64,000 nucleotides of DNA from contig CAMNEE010000001.1 in the NCBI GenBank assembly GCA_946536225.1, positions 1 through 64,000 on the forward strand, in the 5' to 3' direction. The position numbers and the translations under genes were made by a program. This DNA comes from UBA6985 sp946536225. Its GTDB lineage: Bacteria; Bacillota_I; Bacilli_A; RF39; UBA660. Under the pieces are notes generated by a model that worked only from the letters and a program-made list of their open reading frames with translations, made no database searches and was not told the origin of the DNA. Shown in pieces: positions 1-8,167 of the stretch (positions within the stretch are counted from its first letter, which is position 1; every line of letters begins with the position of its first letter).

Positions 1-35
1 ACCACTAAGCGAAAATACGAAAGGAAGTGTTTTAC

Positions 36-470
36 GTGGCAAAAGAAATCGTAAAAAAGATTAAATTACAAATTCCTGCTGGAGCAGCAACTCCTGCACC
101 ACCTGTTGGTACTGTATTAGGACCTGCTGGTATTAATCTTGCTGAATTCTGTCAAAAGTACAACGCTGCTACTCAAGACAAAAAGGGCGACATTATTCCA
201 GTAGAAATTTATGTATATGATGATAGATCATATTCATTTGACTTAAAGACTCCACCAGCTGCAGCATTAATTAAAAAATATGCTCATATTGCTAAGGGAT
301 CTAAGAAGGGTAGCCTTGAAACTGTTGCAACTTTAAGTGCTGCAGATTTAAGAACTATTGCTGAAATTAAGTTACCAGACTTAAATGCTTATGATGTTGA
401 AAGCGCAATGAAAATTGTTGCTGGAACTGCTAAGAATATGGGCGTTAAAGTTGAAGGTATGGAAGACTAA
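36..470 (+). CDS. rplK: 50S ribosomal protein L11
   Basis: Large-subunit protein of the GTPase-associated centre, 144 residues, full length. The N-terminal domain (about 1-70) carries the proline-rich TPAPPVG segment and the C-terminal domain binds 23S rRNA. I take the GTG at 36, which gives the family N-terminus MAKEIVKK; GGAAG lies about 9 bases upstream, and an in-frame GTG at 27 only adds three unusual residues. It is the first gene of the L11-L1 pair. Two positions in the antibiotic-contact helix differ from the usual PPVGPALGQ: here PPVGTVLGP, so Thr replaces Pro26 and Pro replaces residue 30 (Gln in E. coli). Family assignment is certain. Confidence 0.98.
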   Translation: MAKEIVKKIKLQIPAGAATPAPPVGTVLGPAGINLAEFCQKYNAATQDKKGDIIPVEIYVYDDRSYSFDLKTPPAAALIKKYAHIAKGSKKGSLETVATLSAADLRTIAEIKLPDLNAYDVESAMKIVAGTAKNMGVKVEGMED

Positions 471-548
471 TTAAATTAAAAACAAAAATATAACAAATAA
501 TTTAAATTTTTTAATCCGCTAATAAAACCACGATTGGAGGAAAAATTG

Positions 549-1247
549 ATGAGAAAATCAGGAAAGAAATATGTGGAAGCTTCTAAATTAGTAGACAAAA
601 ATACTAACTACTCATTAGATGAAGCAATTGAATTAGCTAAGAAAACTGCTATTACTAAATTTGATAGTTCAGTTGAAATAGCTGTAAAAATGAATCTTGA
701 TACTAAAAAAGCTGATCAACAATTAAGAGGATCTTTAGTATTACCTAACGGTAATGGTAAAACTAAAAAGATTTTAGTTTTAGCTAAAGGTGCTGCTGCA
801 GAAGCTGCTAAAGCTGCTGGAGCTGATTATGTTGGAGAACAAGAAATGATCGATAAAATCGCTAATGAAAATTGGTTTGATTTCGATGTAATCATTGCTA
901 CTCCAGATATGATGCCTGCTTTAGGTAAAATTGGTAAAGTTTTAGGACCAAAAGGATTAATGCCTAACCCTAAGACTGGTACTGTTACACCTGCACCAGA
1001 CAAAGTTGTTGCTGATGTTAAAAAAGGTATGATTGAATACAGAACTGACAAATTTGGTAATGTTCAATGTTCAATTGGTAAAGTATCATTTGATGCAAAA
1101 GCATTAAAAGAAAATATTCAATATGTATATGCTACATTAGTTAAGGCTAAACCTACTACTGTTAAAGGTAAATACATTCAAAATATTTCTATCTCAACTA
1201 CTATGGGTCCTGGAATCCATGTAGATGAAAATTCTATTGACATGTAA
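549..1247 (+). CDS. rplA: 50S ribosomal protein L1
   Basis: L1 stalk protein, 232 residues, full length. The signature GKVLGPKGLMPNPKTGTVT lies around residue 125-145. The ATG at 549 is preferred over an in-frame TTG at 534, because GGAGG at 536-540 is correctly spaced for 549 and the protein then starts MRKSGKKY. It follows rplK after an A/T-rich 78-base gap and probably shares its transcript. L1 commonly represses its own operon by binding a leader upstream of rplK, which lies outside the window. Confidence 0.98.
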   Translation: MRKSGKKYVEASKLVDKNTNYSLDEAIELAKKTAITKFDSSVEIAVKMNLDTKKADQQLRGSLVLPNGNGKTKKILVLAKGAAAEAAKAAGADYVGEQEMIDKIANENWFDFDVIIATPDMMPALGKIGKVLGPKGLMPNPKTGTVTPAPDKVVADVKKGMIEYRTDKFGNVQCSIGKVSFDAKALKENIQYVYATLVKAKPTTVKGKYIQNISISTTMGPGIHVDENSIDM

Positions 1248-1284
1248 TTAATTACGTGTTAAATTATTAATCGAATAAAAAAAC

Positions 1285-1388
1285 GAGTACCGAAGACAGC
1301 AAGGAACTTTATGTTTTAATAATCTTGCCGAGGGATAGTTTAACTTACTAAATAAGATAAACTTTCCTTTGCGGAAAGTTTTTTTATA
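1285..1388 (+). promoter_or_regulatory. L10 leader with attenuator hairpin
   Basis: The intergenic region before rplJ contains the conserved ribosomal L10-leader elements ACCGAAGACAGCAAGG (about 1289-1304) and CTTGCCGAGGG (about 1324-1334). Between these and rplJ lies a terminator-like hairpin, AACTTTCC/GGAAAGTT (1360-1367/1373-1380), followed by a T run. In Firmicutes this RNA is bound by the L10-L12 complex and represses rplJ-rplL. The sequence match and position are strong; the attenuation mechanism is inferred from the hairpin. Confidence 0.9.
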
Positions 1389-1409
1389 TAAAATTTAAGG
1401 AGGACATAT

Positions 1410-1907
1410 ATGGCAAGCGAAAAAATTCTTGAAGGTAAGAGCAATGTAGTTTCTGAAATATCTGAAAAAGCTAAAAATTCTGAAAGCATTATCTTATTCA
1501 GATACGCACAAAGTACAGTTGCAGATTTACAAGGACTAAGATCAGAACTTAAAAAGGTCGATAGTGAAGTAAAAATTTATAAGAATACTTTAGTTAATAA
1601 AGCGTTTGAATCAATGGGTGTTGATATGTCTAGTTACCTTGAAGGACCTAATGCTATCGTATTTGGTAAAGAATTATTAGATCCAATTAAGGTTGTTGAC
1701 AAATTTGCTAAAGATCATAAGAACATCGAAATTGTTGGTGGTATGATCAATGGTGAAGTAGTTGACTTAAATACTATTAAAGAATACTCAGCAATTCCAT
1801 CATACGAAGGATTACTTACTATGTTTGCTGGTGGCTTGATAGAGCACTTAAAAAATCTATCTATTGCGCTTAATTTATATGCCGACAAATTAGGTGAAAA
1901 CAAATAA
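1410..1907 (+). CDS. rplJ: 50S ribosomal protein L10
   Basis: Base of the L7/L12 stalk, 165 residues. It starts MASEKILEGKSN after a strong AAGGAGG site. The N-terminal rRNA-binding domain contains VYKNT-like IYKNTLVNKAF and GPNAIVFG, and the C-terminal helix (about 135-165) binds L12 dimers. It sits between the L10 leader and rplL (21-base gap), the usual two-gene unit. Confidence 0.98.
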   Translation: MASEKILEGKSNVVSEISEKAKNSESIILFRYAQSTVADLQGLRSELKKVDSEVKIYKNTLVNKAFESMGVDMSSYLEGPNAIVFGKELLDPIKVVDKFAKDHKNIEIVGGMINGEVVDLNTIKEYSAIPSYEGLLTMFAGGLIEHLKNLSIALNLYADKLGENK

Positions 1908-1928
1908 TTTATTTAAGGAGGAATTAAA

Positions 1929-2297
1929 ATGGCAAAATTATCTACAAAAGAAATTATTGATGCATTAAAAGAAATGACTATTCTTGAAGTTAAAGATTTA
2001 GTTGATGCAATGAAAGAAGAATTTGGTGTTGATCCAAGTGCTGTTGCTGTTGCTGCTGCACCAGTTGCTGCTGCTGAAGATGAAGGATCTTCTACTAAGA
2101 CTGTTGTATTAAAAGACTGTGGAGCTTCTAAAATCCAAGTTATCAAAGTTATAAGAGAAATTACTGGATTAGGTTTAGTTGAAGCTAAAGGTTTAGCTGA
2201 CAATGGTGGAAATGTTAAAGAAAACGTTCCTGCTGCTGAAGCTGAAGAAATTAAAGCTAAATTAGAAGAAGCTGGAGCTACTGTAGAATTAGCTTAA
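1929..2297 (+). CDS. rplL: 50S ribosomal protein L7/L12
   Basis: Stalk protein, 122 residues. It has the N-terminal dimerisation domain (1-33), an Ala-rich hinge (about 36-50) and the C-terminal factor-binding domain with KIQVIKVIREITGLGLVEAK. The ribosome binding site AGGAGG is at 1917-1922. A strong terminator follows at once, so the operon ends here. In most Bacilli rpoB and rpoC would come next; they are not present. Confidence 0.98.
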   Translation: MAKLSTKEIIDALKEMTILEVKDLVDAMKEEFGVDPSAVAVAAAPVAAAEDEGSSTKTVVLKDCGASKIQVIKVIREITGLGLVEAKGLADNGGNVKENVPAAEAEEIKAKLEEAGATVELA

Positions 2298-2321
2298 TCA
2301 GTTTTTGATTAACAAGAAATT

Positions 2322-2348
2322 AGACTAGTTTTACTAGTCTTTTTTTTG
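2322..2348 (+). terminator. Terminator after rplL
   Basis: Perfect hairpin AGACTAGT/ACTAGTCT with a 3-base loop and a run of eight or more T. It closes the L10-L12 operon. Confidence 0.95.
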
Positions 2349-2371
2349 TTATAATTATTTTGGTGATTATT

Positions 2372-2713
2372 ATGGGTAAAAAAGTATATATTGCCTGGGG
2401 ATTTTTAGTTGTATCAATTATAGGATTACTTGTTTTTATTGGTTTTGAAACAAACAAACAAATAAGTGACTATATACACCTAGAAAATGAGTTAGAAGAA
2501 GCTGCTAGTATTTATGTTCATAATGAAAATGTAGATTTAACTGGCGGTGAAGTAAAAATAAATATTAAAAAACTTAAAAACAAAGGTTATATAGATTCAA
2601 TAAGTGTTGGAGATGATACATGTTCTGGTAGTGTAATTGTAACTAATAATCACATGAAAAATAGCTATAATGCTCAAATAAAATGTAAAAAATACAAATC
2701 ACTAAAAAATTAA
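2372..2713 (+). CDS. Small single-pass protein with pilin-like ectodomain
   Basis: 113 residues, not assigned to a named family. One hydrophobic segment (about 6-27) follows the short basic N-terminus MGKKVYIAWG. The ectodomain is a helix (ENELEEAASIYV) and a small beta region with two Cys (DTCSGSV, AQIKCKKY). This layout resembles the C-terminal parts of pseudopilin-like proteins, and a similar KCDGEVTV/YSTNLECGD region occurs in the protein at 47705-48823. A TATAAT is about 20 bases upstream and GGTG precedes the ATG. It occupies the place of rpoB-rpoC. It could be a surface or pilus-associated protein; function unknown. Confidence 0.7.
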   Translation: MGKKVYIAWGFLVVSIIGLLVFIGFETNKQISDYIHLENELEEAASIYVHNENVDLTGGEVKINIKKLKNKGYIDSISVGDDTCSGSVIVTNNHMKNSYNAQIKCKKYKSLKN

Positions 2714-2755
2714 ATGAAAAATTACGAAAATATAGCGTAAATACGTTAAAAATAC

Positions 2756-2784
2756 TTGAAATAGGGTTTTCGATATGTTATATT
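2756..2784 (+). promoter_or_regulatory. Promoter of the rpsL-rpsG-fusA-tuf operon
   Basis: TTGAAA (2756-2761), a 17-base spacer and TATATT (2779-2784). The rpsL start is about 97 bases downstream. The leader holds two hairpins: AGTTCAAC/GTTGAGCT near 2807-2825, and GCACAC/GTGTGC (2845-2850/2857-2862), the latter just before the AAAGGA site of rpsL. Confidence 0.75.
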
Positions 2785-2880
2785 AAGCGTGCATTTGAAA
2801 TTATTAGTTCAACTTTTGTTGAGCTTAATTTTAAAGGGTATTTGGCACACCTGGATGTGTGCTCATAGAAAGGAATATTT

Positions 2881-3297
2881 ATGACTACAGTTAATCAATT
2901 AGTTAAAAAAGGTAGAAGTAAGAAAACTAGAAAGAGTAAATCTCCAGTGCTAACATTTGGTTACAACTCAATGGAAAAAAAGACTACTAATACTAACCAT
3001 CCACAAATGCGTGGTGTTTGTACTAAAGTAGGTACTAAAACTCCAAAGAAACCAAACTCAGCATTAAGAAAATTTGCTCGTGTTAAATTATCTAACGGAC
3101 GTGAAGTTGATACTTACATCCCAGGAGAAGGACACAACTTACAAGAACATAGCGTTGTATTAATTAGAGGTGGACGTGTTAAAGACCTTATCGGTGTACG
3201 TTACCACATTGTCAGAGGATCATTAGATACTCAAGGTGTTGCTGATAGAAAACAAGCAAGATCTAAATACGGTGCTAAAAAACCAAAATCTAAATAA
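2881..3297 (+). CDS. rpsL: 30S ribosomal protein S12
   Basis: Decoding-centre protein, 138 residues, with the Firmicutes-length insertion near residues 24-38. The GTKTPKKPNSALRK segment retains the streptomycin-critical Lys. The GGRVKDL motif is followed by Ile instead of the near-invariant Pro (codon ATC at 3190-3192; E. coli position 90). First gene of the str operon, with its own promoter. Family assignment is certain; the Ile is discussed as a finding. Confidence 0.98.
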   Translation: MTTVNQLVKKGRSKKTRKSKSPVLTFGYNSMEKKTTNTNHPQMRGVCTKVGTKTPKKPNSALRKFARVKLSNGREVDTYIPGEGHNLQEHSVVLIRGGRVKDLIGVRYHIVRGSLDTQGVADRKQARSKYGAKKPKSK

Positions 3298-3332
3298 AAT
3301 TATTAAACATTAAAAACTAAGGAGGAAAAAAT

Positions 3333-3800
3333 ATGCGTAAAAGACGTGCTGTAAAACGTGACGTATTACCAGATCCTATATACAATTCAAAAGTTGTTAC
3401 TAGACTTATCAACGGTTTAATGATCGGTGGTAAAAAAGGTACTGCTGAAAAGATTTTATATGGTGCATTTGATATTATAAAAGAAAAAACTGGTTCTGAA
3501 CCAATCGAAGTTTATGAAAAAGCTTTAGAAAATATTAGACCAGTTATCGAAGTTAAGTCTAGACGTGTAGGTGGTTCAAACTTACAAGTTCCAGTTGAAG
3601 TTAACGATGATAGAGCTCAAACTTTAGCTTTAAGATGGTTAATTAACTATTCAAGACTTAGAAATGGAAAAACAATGGCTGAGAAATTAGCTTACGAAAT
3701 TATTGATGCTTCAAACGGTATCGGTGGAGCAGTTAAAAAACGTGAAGATACACATAAGATGGCAGAAGCTAATAAGGCATTTGCTCATTACAGATGGTAG
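3333..3800 (+). CDS. rpsG: 30S ribosomal protein S7
   Basis: 155 residues, starting MRKRRAVKRDVLPDP after a strong AAGGAGG site. The family segments NGLMIGGKKGTAEKI and RVGGSNLQVPVEV are intact, as is the C-terminal FAHYRW end. S7 organises the 30S head and is the usual translational repressor of the str operon in other bacteria; a binding site is not recognisable here. It lies 35 bases after rpsL and 9 bases before fusA. Confidence 0.98.
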   Translation: MRKRRAVKRDVLPDPIYNSKVVTRLINGLMIGGKKGTAEKILYGAFDIIKEKTGSEPIEVYEKALENIRPVIEVKSRRVGGSNLQVPVEVNDDRAQTLALRWLINYSRLRNGKTMAEKLAYEIIDASNGIGGAVKKREDTHKMAEANKAFAHYRW

Positions 3801-3809
3801 GAGATTATT

Positions 3810-5882
3810 ATGGCAAGAGATATAGCAATTGATCATTTAAGAAATATCGGTATCATGGCTCACATCGATGCTGGTAAAACAACTACTACTGAAAGAATTT
3901 TATTCCTAACAGGAATTACTCATAAGATTGGTGAAACTCATGATGGAGAATCACAAATGGACTGGATGGACCAAGAAAAAGAAAGAGGTATTACTATTAC
4001 TTCAGCAGCAACTACTTGCTACTGGAAAGGTTATAGATATAATATCATCGATACTCCAGGACACGTAGACTTCACTATTGAAGTTGAAAGATCTTTAAGA
4101 GTATTAGACGGAGCTATTCTATTATTAGACGCTAATGCTGGTGTAGAACCTCAATCTGAAACTGTTTGGAGACAAGCAAACCAATTCTCTGTTCCAAGAC
4201 TTATTTGTGCAAACAAAATGGGTAAAATTGGTGCAGATTTCTACATGTCAGTTCAATCTGTTAAAGATAGATTAGGCGCTAATGTTGCTCCTATTGAAAT
4301 CCCTATCGGAGCAGAATCTGATTTCAAAGGTGTTATCAACTTAGTTGATATGAAAGCTTACATGTTTAATGGTGATGAACAAGAAACATTAACTGAAGCT
4401 GAAATCCCAGCTGACATGAAAGATAAAGCAGAAGAATACAGACAAAACTTAATTGATGCAGTTTCTCAATATGATGATGACCTAATGATGGCTTTCCTTG
4501 AAGGAGAAGAAATTGGTGTTGATCAATTAAAAGCTTCTATTAGAAAAGCTACATTATCTGCTTCATTCTTCCCAATGTTATGTTCTGATGCTTTAGCTAA
4601 TAAAGGTATTAGACCTTTACTAGATGCAGTTATTGATTACTTACCAGCTCCAACTGATGTTGAAGCTATTAAGTGTACTGATAAAGATGGTAATGAAGTT
4701 TTAAGACGTCCTAGTGACTCTGAACCATTTACTGCTTTAGCATTCAAAATCATGACTGACCCATTTGTAGGTAGATTATCATTCTTCAGAGTTTACTCAG
4801 GAGTTTTAAAATCTGGTTCTTATGTATTAAATTCTACTAAGAATGAAAAAGAAAGAATTGGACGTATTCTACAAATGCATGCTAACAACAGAAAAGAAAT
4901 TACTGAAGTTTATGCAGGTGAAATTGCTGCAGCAGTAGGATTAAAGAATACTACTACAGCTGATACATTATGTGATGAAAAGAAACCATGTATCATGAAT
5001 GGTATGGAATTCCCAGAACCAGTTATCGACATCGCTATTGAACCAAAATCAAAAGCTGATCAAGATAAGATGGCTATTGCAATTCAAAAACTAGTTGAAG
5101 AAGATCCAACTCTAAGAGTTAAGACTGATACTGAAACTGGTCAAACTATTCTTTCTGGTATGGGTGAACTTCACTTAGATGTAATCGTTGAAAGAATGAA
5201 GAGGGAATTCAACGTTGAATGTAACAAGGGTAGACCTCAAGTTGCATACCGTGAAACTATTACTGTTCCAGCTGATTGTGAAGCTAAATATGTTAAACAA
5301 TCTGGTGGTAGAGGACAATATGGACACGTTGTTGTTAAATTCGAACCAAATCCTGGTAAAGGATATGAATTCGTTGACGCAGTTGTTGGTGGTGTAGTTC
5401 CAAGAGAATACATCCCAGTTGTTGACAAAGGATTACAAGAAGCTATGGCTGGTGGTATCTTAGCTGGATATCCAGTAGTAGATGTTAAGGCTACATTACA
5501 TGATGGTTCATACCATGAAGTAGACTCATCAGAAATGGCATTCAAAGTTGCTGCAAGTATGGCTTTAAAAGTTGCTAAAGAAAAATGTAAAGCTGTATTA
5601 CTTGAACCAATCATGAAGGTTGTTGTTGACGTTCCAGAAGAATATGTTGGTAACGTTATGGGCGACTTAACTAGTAGAAGAGGAAGACCTCTTGGTCAAG
5701 AATCTTTAGGTGTTAATACTAGAATTACTGCATTAGTTCCACTATCTGAAATGTTCGGATACATGACTGACTTACGTAGTAATACACAAGGTAGAGGAAA
5801 CTTCCAAATGTTCAAGGAATGTTATGAAGAAGTTCCTAAATCAATCGCTGAAGAAATCATTAAGAAAAACAGCGCTAACTAA
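3810..5882 (+). CDS. fusA: Elongation factor G with altered G4 motif
   Basis: Ribosomal translocase, 690 residues, all five domains. G1 is AHIDAGKTTTTE (residues about 17-28), the switch I region is RGITITSAATTC, G3 is DTPGH, and domain IV has GGRGQYGHV and the tip HDGSYHEVDSSEMAFK. The G4 motif, normally NKMD, reads NKMG (residues 135-138; GGT codon at 4221-4223), so the Asp that recognises guanine is missing. The rest of the G domain and the reading frame are intact, so this is not a decayed gene. It is the third gene of the str operon. Confidence 0.97.
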   Translation: MARDIAIDHLRNIGIMAHIDAGKTTTTERILFLTGITHKIGETHDGESQMDWMDQEKERGITITSAATTCYWKGYRYNIIDTPGHVDFTIEVERSLRVLDGAILLLDANAGVEPQSETVWRQANQFSVPRLICANKMGKIGADFYMSVQSVKDRLGANVAPIEIPIGAESDFKGVINLVDMKAYMFNGDEQETLTEAEIPADMKDKAEEYRQNLIDAVSQYDDDLMMAFLEGEEIGVDQLKASIRKATLSASFFPMLCSDALANKGIRPLLDAVIDYLPAPTDVEAIKCTDKDGNEVLRRPSDSEPFTALAFKIMTDPFVGRLSFFRVYSGVLKSGSYVLNSTKNEKERIGRILQMHANNRKEITEVYAGEIAAAVGLKNTTTADTLCDEKKPCIMNGMEFPEPVIDIAIEPKSKADQDKMAIAIQKLVEEDPTLRVKTDTETGQTILSGMGELHLDVIVERMKREFNVECNKGRPQVAYRETITVPADCEAKYVKQSGGRGQYGHVVVKFEPNPGKGYEFVDAVVGGVVPREYIPVVDKGLQEAMAGGILAGYPVVDVKATLHDGSYHEVDSSEMAFKVAASMALKVAKEKCKAVLLEPIMKVVVDVPEEYVGNVMGDLTSRRGRPLGQESLGVNTRITALVPLSEMFGYMTDLRSNTQGRGNFQMFKECYEEVPKSIAEEIIKKNSAN

Positions 5883-5886
5883 GAAT

Positions 5887-5912
5887 AATGCTTGATTTTA
5901 AATCAAGTATTA
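5887..5912 (+). promoter_or_regulatory. Hairpin in the fusA-tuf spacer
   Basis: AATGCTTGAT/ATCAAGTATT forms a 10-bp stem (one G-U) with a short loop just after fusA. It has no T run, so it is more likely a processing or stability element than a terminator, and may let tuf mRNA accumulate separately from fusA mRNA. Confidence 0.5.
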
Positions 5913-5966
5913 GATAAAATAATATATGTTAAAAACAAAATTGTTGAAAGAAAAGAGGAAATTATA

Positions 5967-7142
5967 ATGGCAAGAGAAAAATTTGACCGTTCTAAACCAC
6001 ACGTTAACATTGGTACAATCGGACATGTTGACCATGGTAAAACTACTTTAACTGCTGCTATTTCTAAGTTATTCTCAACTGGAAATGAAGTTAAAGATTA
6101 TTCACAAATCGATAGTGCTCCAGAAGAACAAGCAAGAGGTATTACTATTAATACTGCTCATATCGAATATGAAACTGAAAAGAGACATTATGCTCACGTT
6201 GACTGCCCAGGACATGCTGACTATGTTAAAAACATGATCACAGGTGCTGCTCAAATGGATGGAGCTATCCTAGTTGTATCTGCAGCTGATGGATGTATGC
6301 CTCAAACTCGTGAACATATCTTACTTGCAAGACAAGTTGGTGTTCCAAAAATCGTTGTTTTTATGAACAAAACTGACCAAGTTGATGATCCAGAAATCTT
6401 AGACTTAGTTGAAATGGAAATTAGAGAATTATTAGGAGAATATGGTTTTGATTCAGAATGCCCAATCATTAAAGGTTCTGCTTTAAAAGCTATTGAAGGC
6501 GATCCTGAAAATGAACAAAAGATCAGAGACTTAATGGCTGCTGTTGATGATTATATTGACACTCCAGAAAGAGATACTGACAAACCATTCTTAATGTCAA
6601 TTGAAGACGTATTCACTATTTCAGGACGTGGAACTGTTGTTACAGGACGTGTTGAACGTGGTGTATTAAATCTTAACGACGAAGTTGAAATCGTTGGTAT
6701 TAGAGATACTCAAAAATCAGTTGTAACTGGTATCGAAATGTTTAGAAAATCTCTAGACTTTGCTCAAGCTGGTGACAATGCTGGTGTATTATTAAGAGGT
6801 ATTTCAAGAGAAGATGTTGAAAGAGGACAAGTATTAGCTAAACCTGGTTCAGTTACTCCTCATAAGAAATTCAAAGCTTCTGTATATGTTTTAACTAAAG
6901 AAGAAGGTGGAAGACATACTCCATTCTTCACAAACTACAGACCACAATTCTACTTCAGAACTACTGATGTTACTGGTGTTATTGAATTACCAGCTGGTGT
7001 AGAAATGGTTATGCCTGGTGATAACGTTGAATTTGACGTTGAATTAATCACTTCTGTAGCACTTGAAAAAGGAACTAGATTCGCTATCCGTGAAGGTGGT
7101 AGAACTGTTGGTTCAGGTGTTGTTTCAGAAATCATTGACTAA
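5967..7142 (+). CDS. tuf: Elongation factor Tu
   Basis: Delivers aminoacyl-tRNA to the ribosome, 391 residues. The motifs GHVDHGKTT, DCPGHADYVKN and NKTD are all canonical, followed by domains 2 and 3 (RPQFYFRTTDVTG). The start is the ATG at 5967 (MAREKFDRSKPH) with AGAGG at 5954-5958; the upstream in-frame extension to 5892 has no homology. Its NKTD contrasts with the NKMG of the neighbouring EF-G. Last gene of the operon. Confidence 0.98.
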   Translation: MAREKFDRSKPHVNIGTIGHVDHGKTTLTAAISKLFSTGNEVKDYSQIDSAPEEQARGITINTAHIEYETEKRHYAHVDCPGHADYVKNMITGAAQMDGAILVVSAADGCMPQTREHILLARQVGVPKIVVFMNKTDQVDDPEILDLVEMEIRELLGEYGFDSECPIIKGSALKAIEGDPENEQKIRDLMAAVDDYIDTPERDTDKPFLMSIEDVFTISGRGTVVTGRVERGVLNLNDEVEIVGIRDTQKSVVTGIEMFRKSLDFAQAGDNAGVLLRGISREDVERGQVLAKPGSVTPHKKFKASVYVLTKEEGGRHTPFFTNYRPQFYFRTTDVTGVIELPAGVEMVMPGDNVEFDVELITSVALEKGTRFAIREGGRTVGSGVVSEIID

Positions 7143-7165
7143 TTTTAACACACAATTTGATATTA

Positions 7166-7197
7166 AAAATGCAATTTCTATGAAGTTGCATTTTTTT
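7166..7197 (+). terminator. Terminator of the str operon
   Basis: Stem AAAATGCAA/TTGCATTTT with a run of T, 24 bases after the tuf stop. Confidence 0.9.
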
Positions 7198-7237
7198 ATG
7201 TTCAAATATGGATTATAATTAGAATAGGAGAATAGAA

Positions 7238-8119
7238 ATGAAATCTAAGGTTAAAAAGAATATAATCGAACATAATGTCATTCCTAGAGGAATAGTCCTT
7301 TTACTATTTTCTTTTATAGGTGCAATTACATATAATAGTTTTATTGTTCCTAATAACTTAGTATGTGGTGGTATGTCTGGTCTTGCTATTGTTTTAAATT
7401 CTATATATGAATTATCACCAATTGTATATGTTAATATTTTATCAATTCTTACTTTAATAATTGGTTTCATTATTCTAGGACCTAAAGAAACCATGTATGG
7501 TATTATTGGTTATTTGGTATATACATTAATGCTTAATATAACTGCACCAATTGCAGGTTACTTTGAGTTTGACTTTGATAGTCCACTTCTAAATACTATT
7601 ATATATGGAGCTGTTCATGGTGCAGCATTTGGCTTTGTTTATAGAACTGGTTTTAATACTGCGGGAACGGATACTATTATTGAGATATTTAAGAAATATA
7701 GAAAAAAACCTATTACTACATTAAGTAATATTATTAATGGTTTAATTATCTTTGCAGGCTTTTATATATTTGGTATAGTTAAGACGATATATGCTATTAT
7801 ATTTTTAATTGTTAATAATAAATTCTGCGGTATATGTTTAATTGGACATTCATACCATAAGTTATGTATGATTCACTCAAAGAATGAGGGAGAAGTAATT
7901 GAATTTATTAAAACTAATTTAAAATGTGGTTTTACAATATTAGATTCTACAAATGGTGTAGGGTTTATGAATAGAAGAATTGTATTATGTGTTATACCAA
8001 TTGAAAAGTTTGGTGAATTAAAAACGGGAGTACTTAAATTTGATAAAAAGGCACGAATAATTTCAAAGGATTGTTATAATGTTGAAGGTGGAACAATTGA
8101 TAGCATGTTAGTTGTTTAA
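7238..8119 (+). CDS. YitT-family membrane protein
   Basis: 293 residues. About five or six transmembrane helices occupy residues 18-200 (FSFIGAITYNSFIVPNNLV and GGMSGLAIVLN are typical of the YitT/DUF161 family). A soluble C-terminal DUF2179-like domain (about 205-290) ends FDKKARIISKDCYN. The family is widespread in Firmicutes and its substrate is not established. It has its own promoter-like TATAAT (about 7213) and an AGGAG site, so it is a single-gene unit between tuf and the AAA+ gene. Confidence 0.85.
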   Translation: MKSKVKKNIIEHNVIPRGIVLLLFSFIGAITYNSFIVPNNLVCGGMSGLAIVLNSIYELSPIVYVNILSILTLIIGFIILGPKETMYGIIGYLVYTLMLNITAPIAGYFEFDFDSPLLNTIIYGAVHGAAFGFVYRTGFNTAGTDTIIEIFKKYRKKPITTLSNIINGLIIFAGFYIFGIVKTIYAIIFLIVNNKFCGICLIGHSYHKLCMIHSKNEGEVIEFIKTNLKCGFTILDSTNGVGFMNRRIVLCVIPIEKFGELKTGVLKFDKKARIISKDCYNVEGGTIDSMLVV

Positions 8120-8167
8120 TCTTATTTAATGATGTATTTCATGGTATAATTATAGAAGGTGATTTAT

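Noticed and set aside
5237..5614. 125-codon antisense frame inside fusA, and similar frames opposite rplA, rplL and tuf
   Set aside because: They lie opposite highly conserved genes, lack ribosome sites, and their composition mirrors the sense codons.
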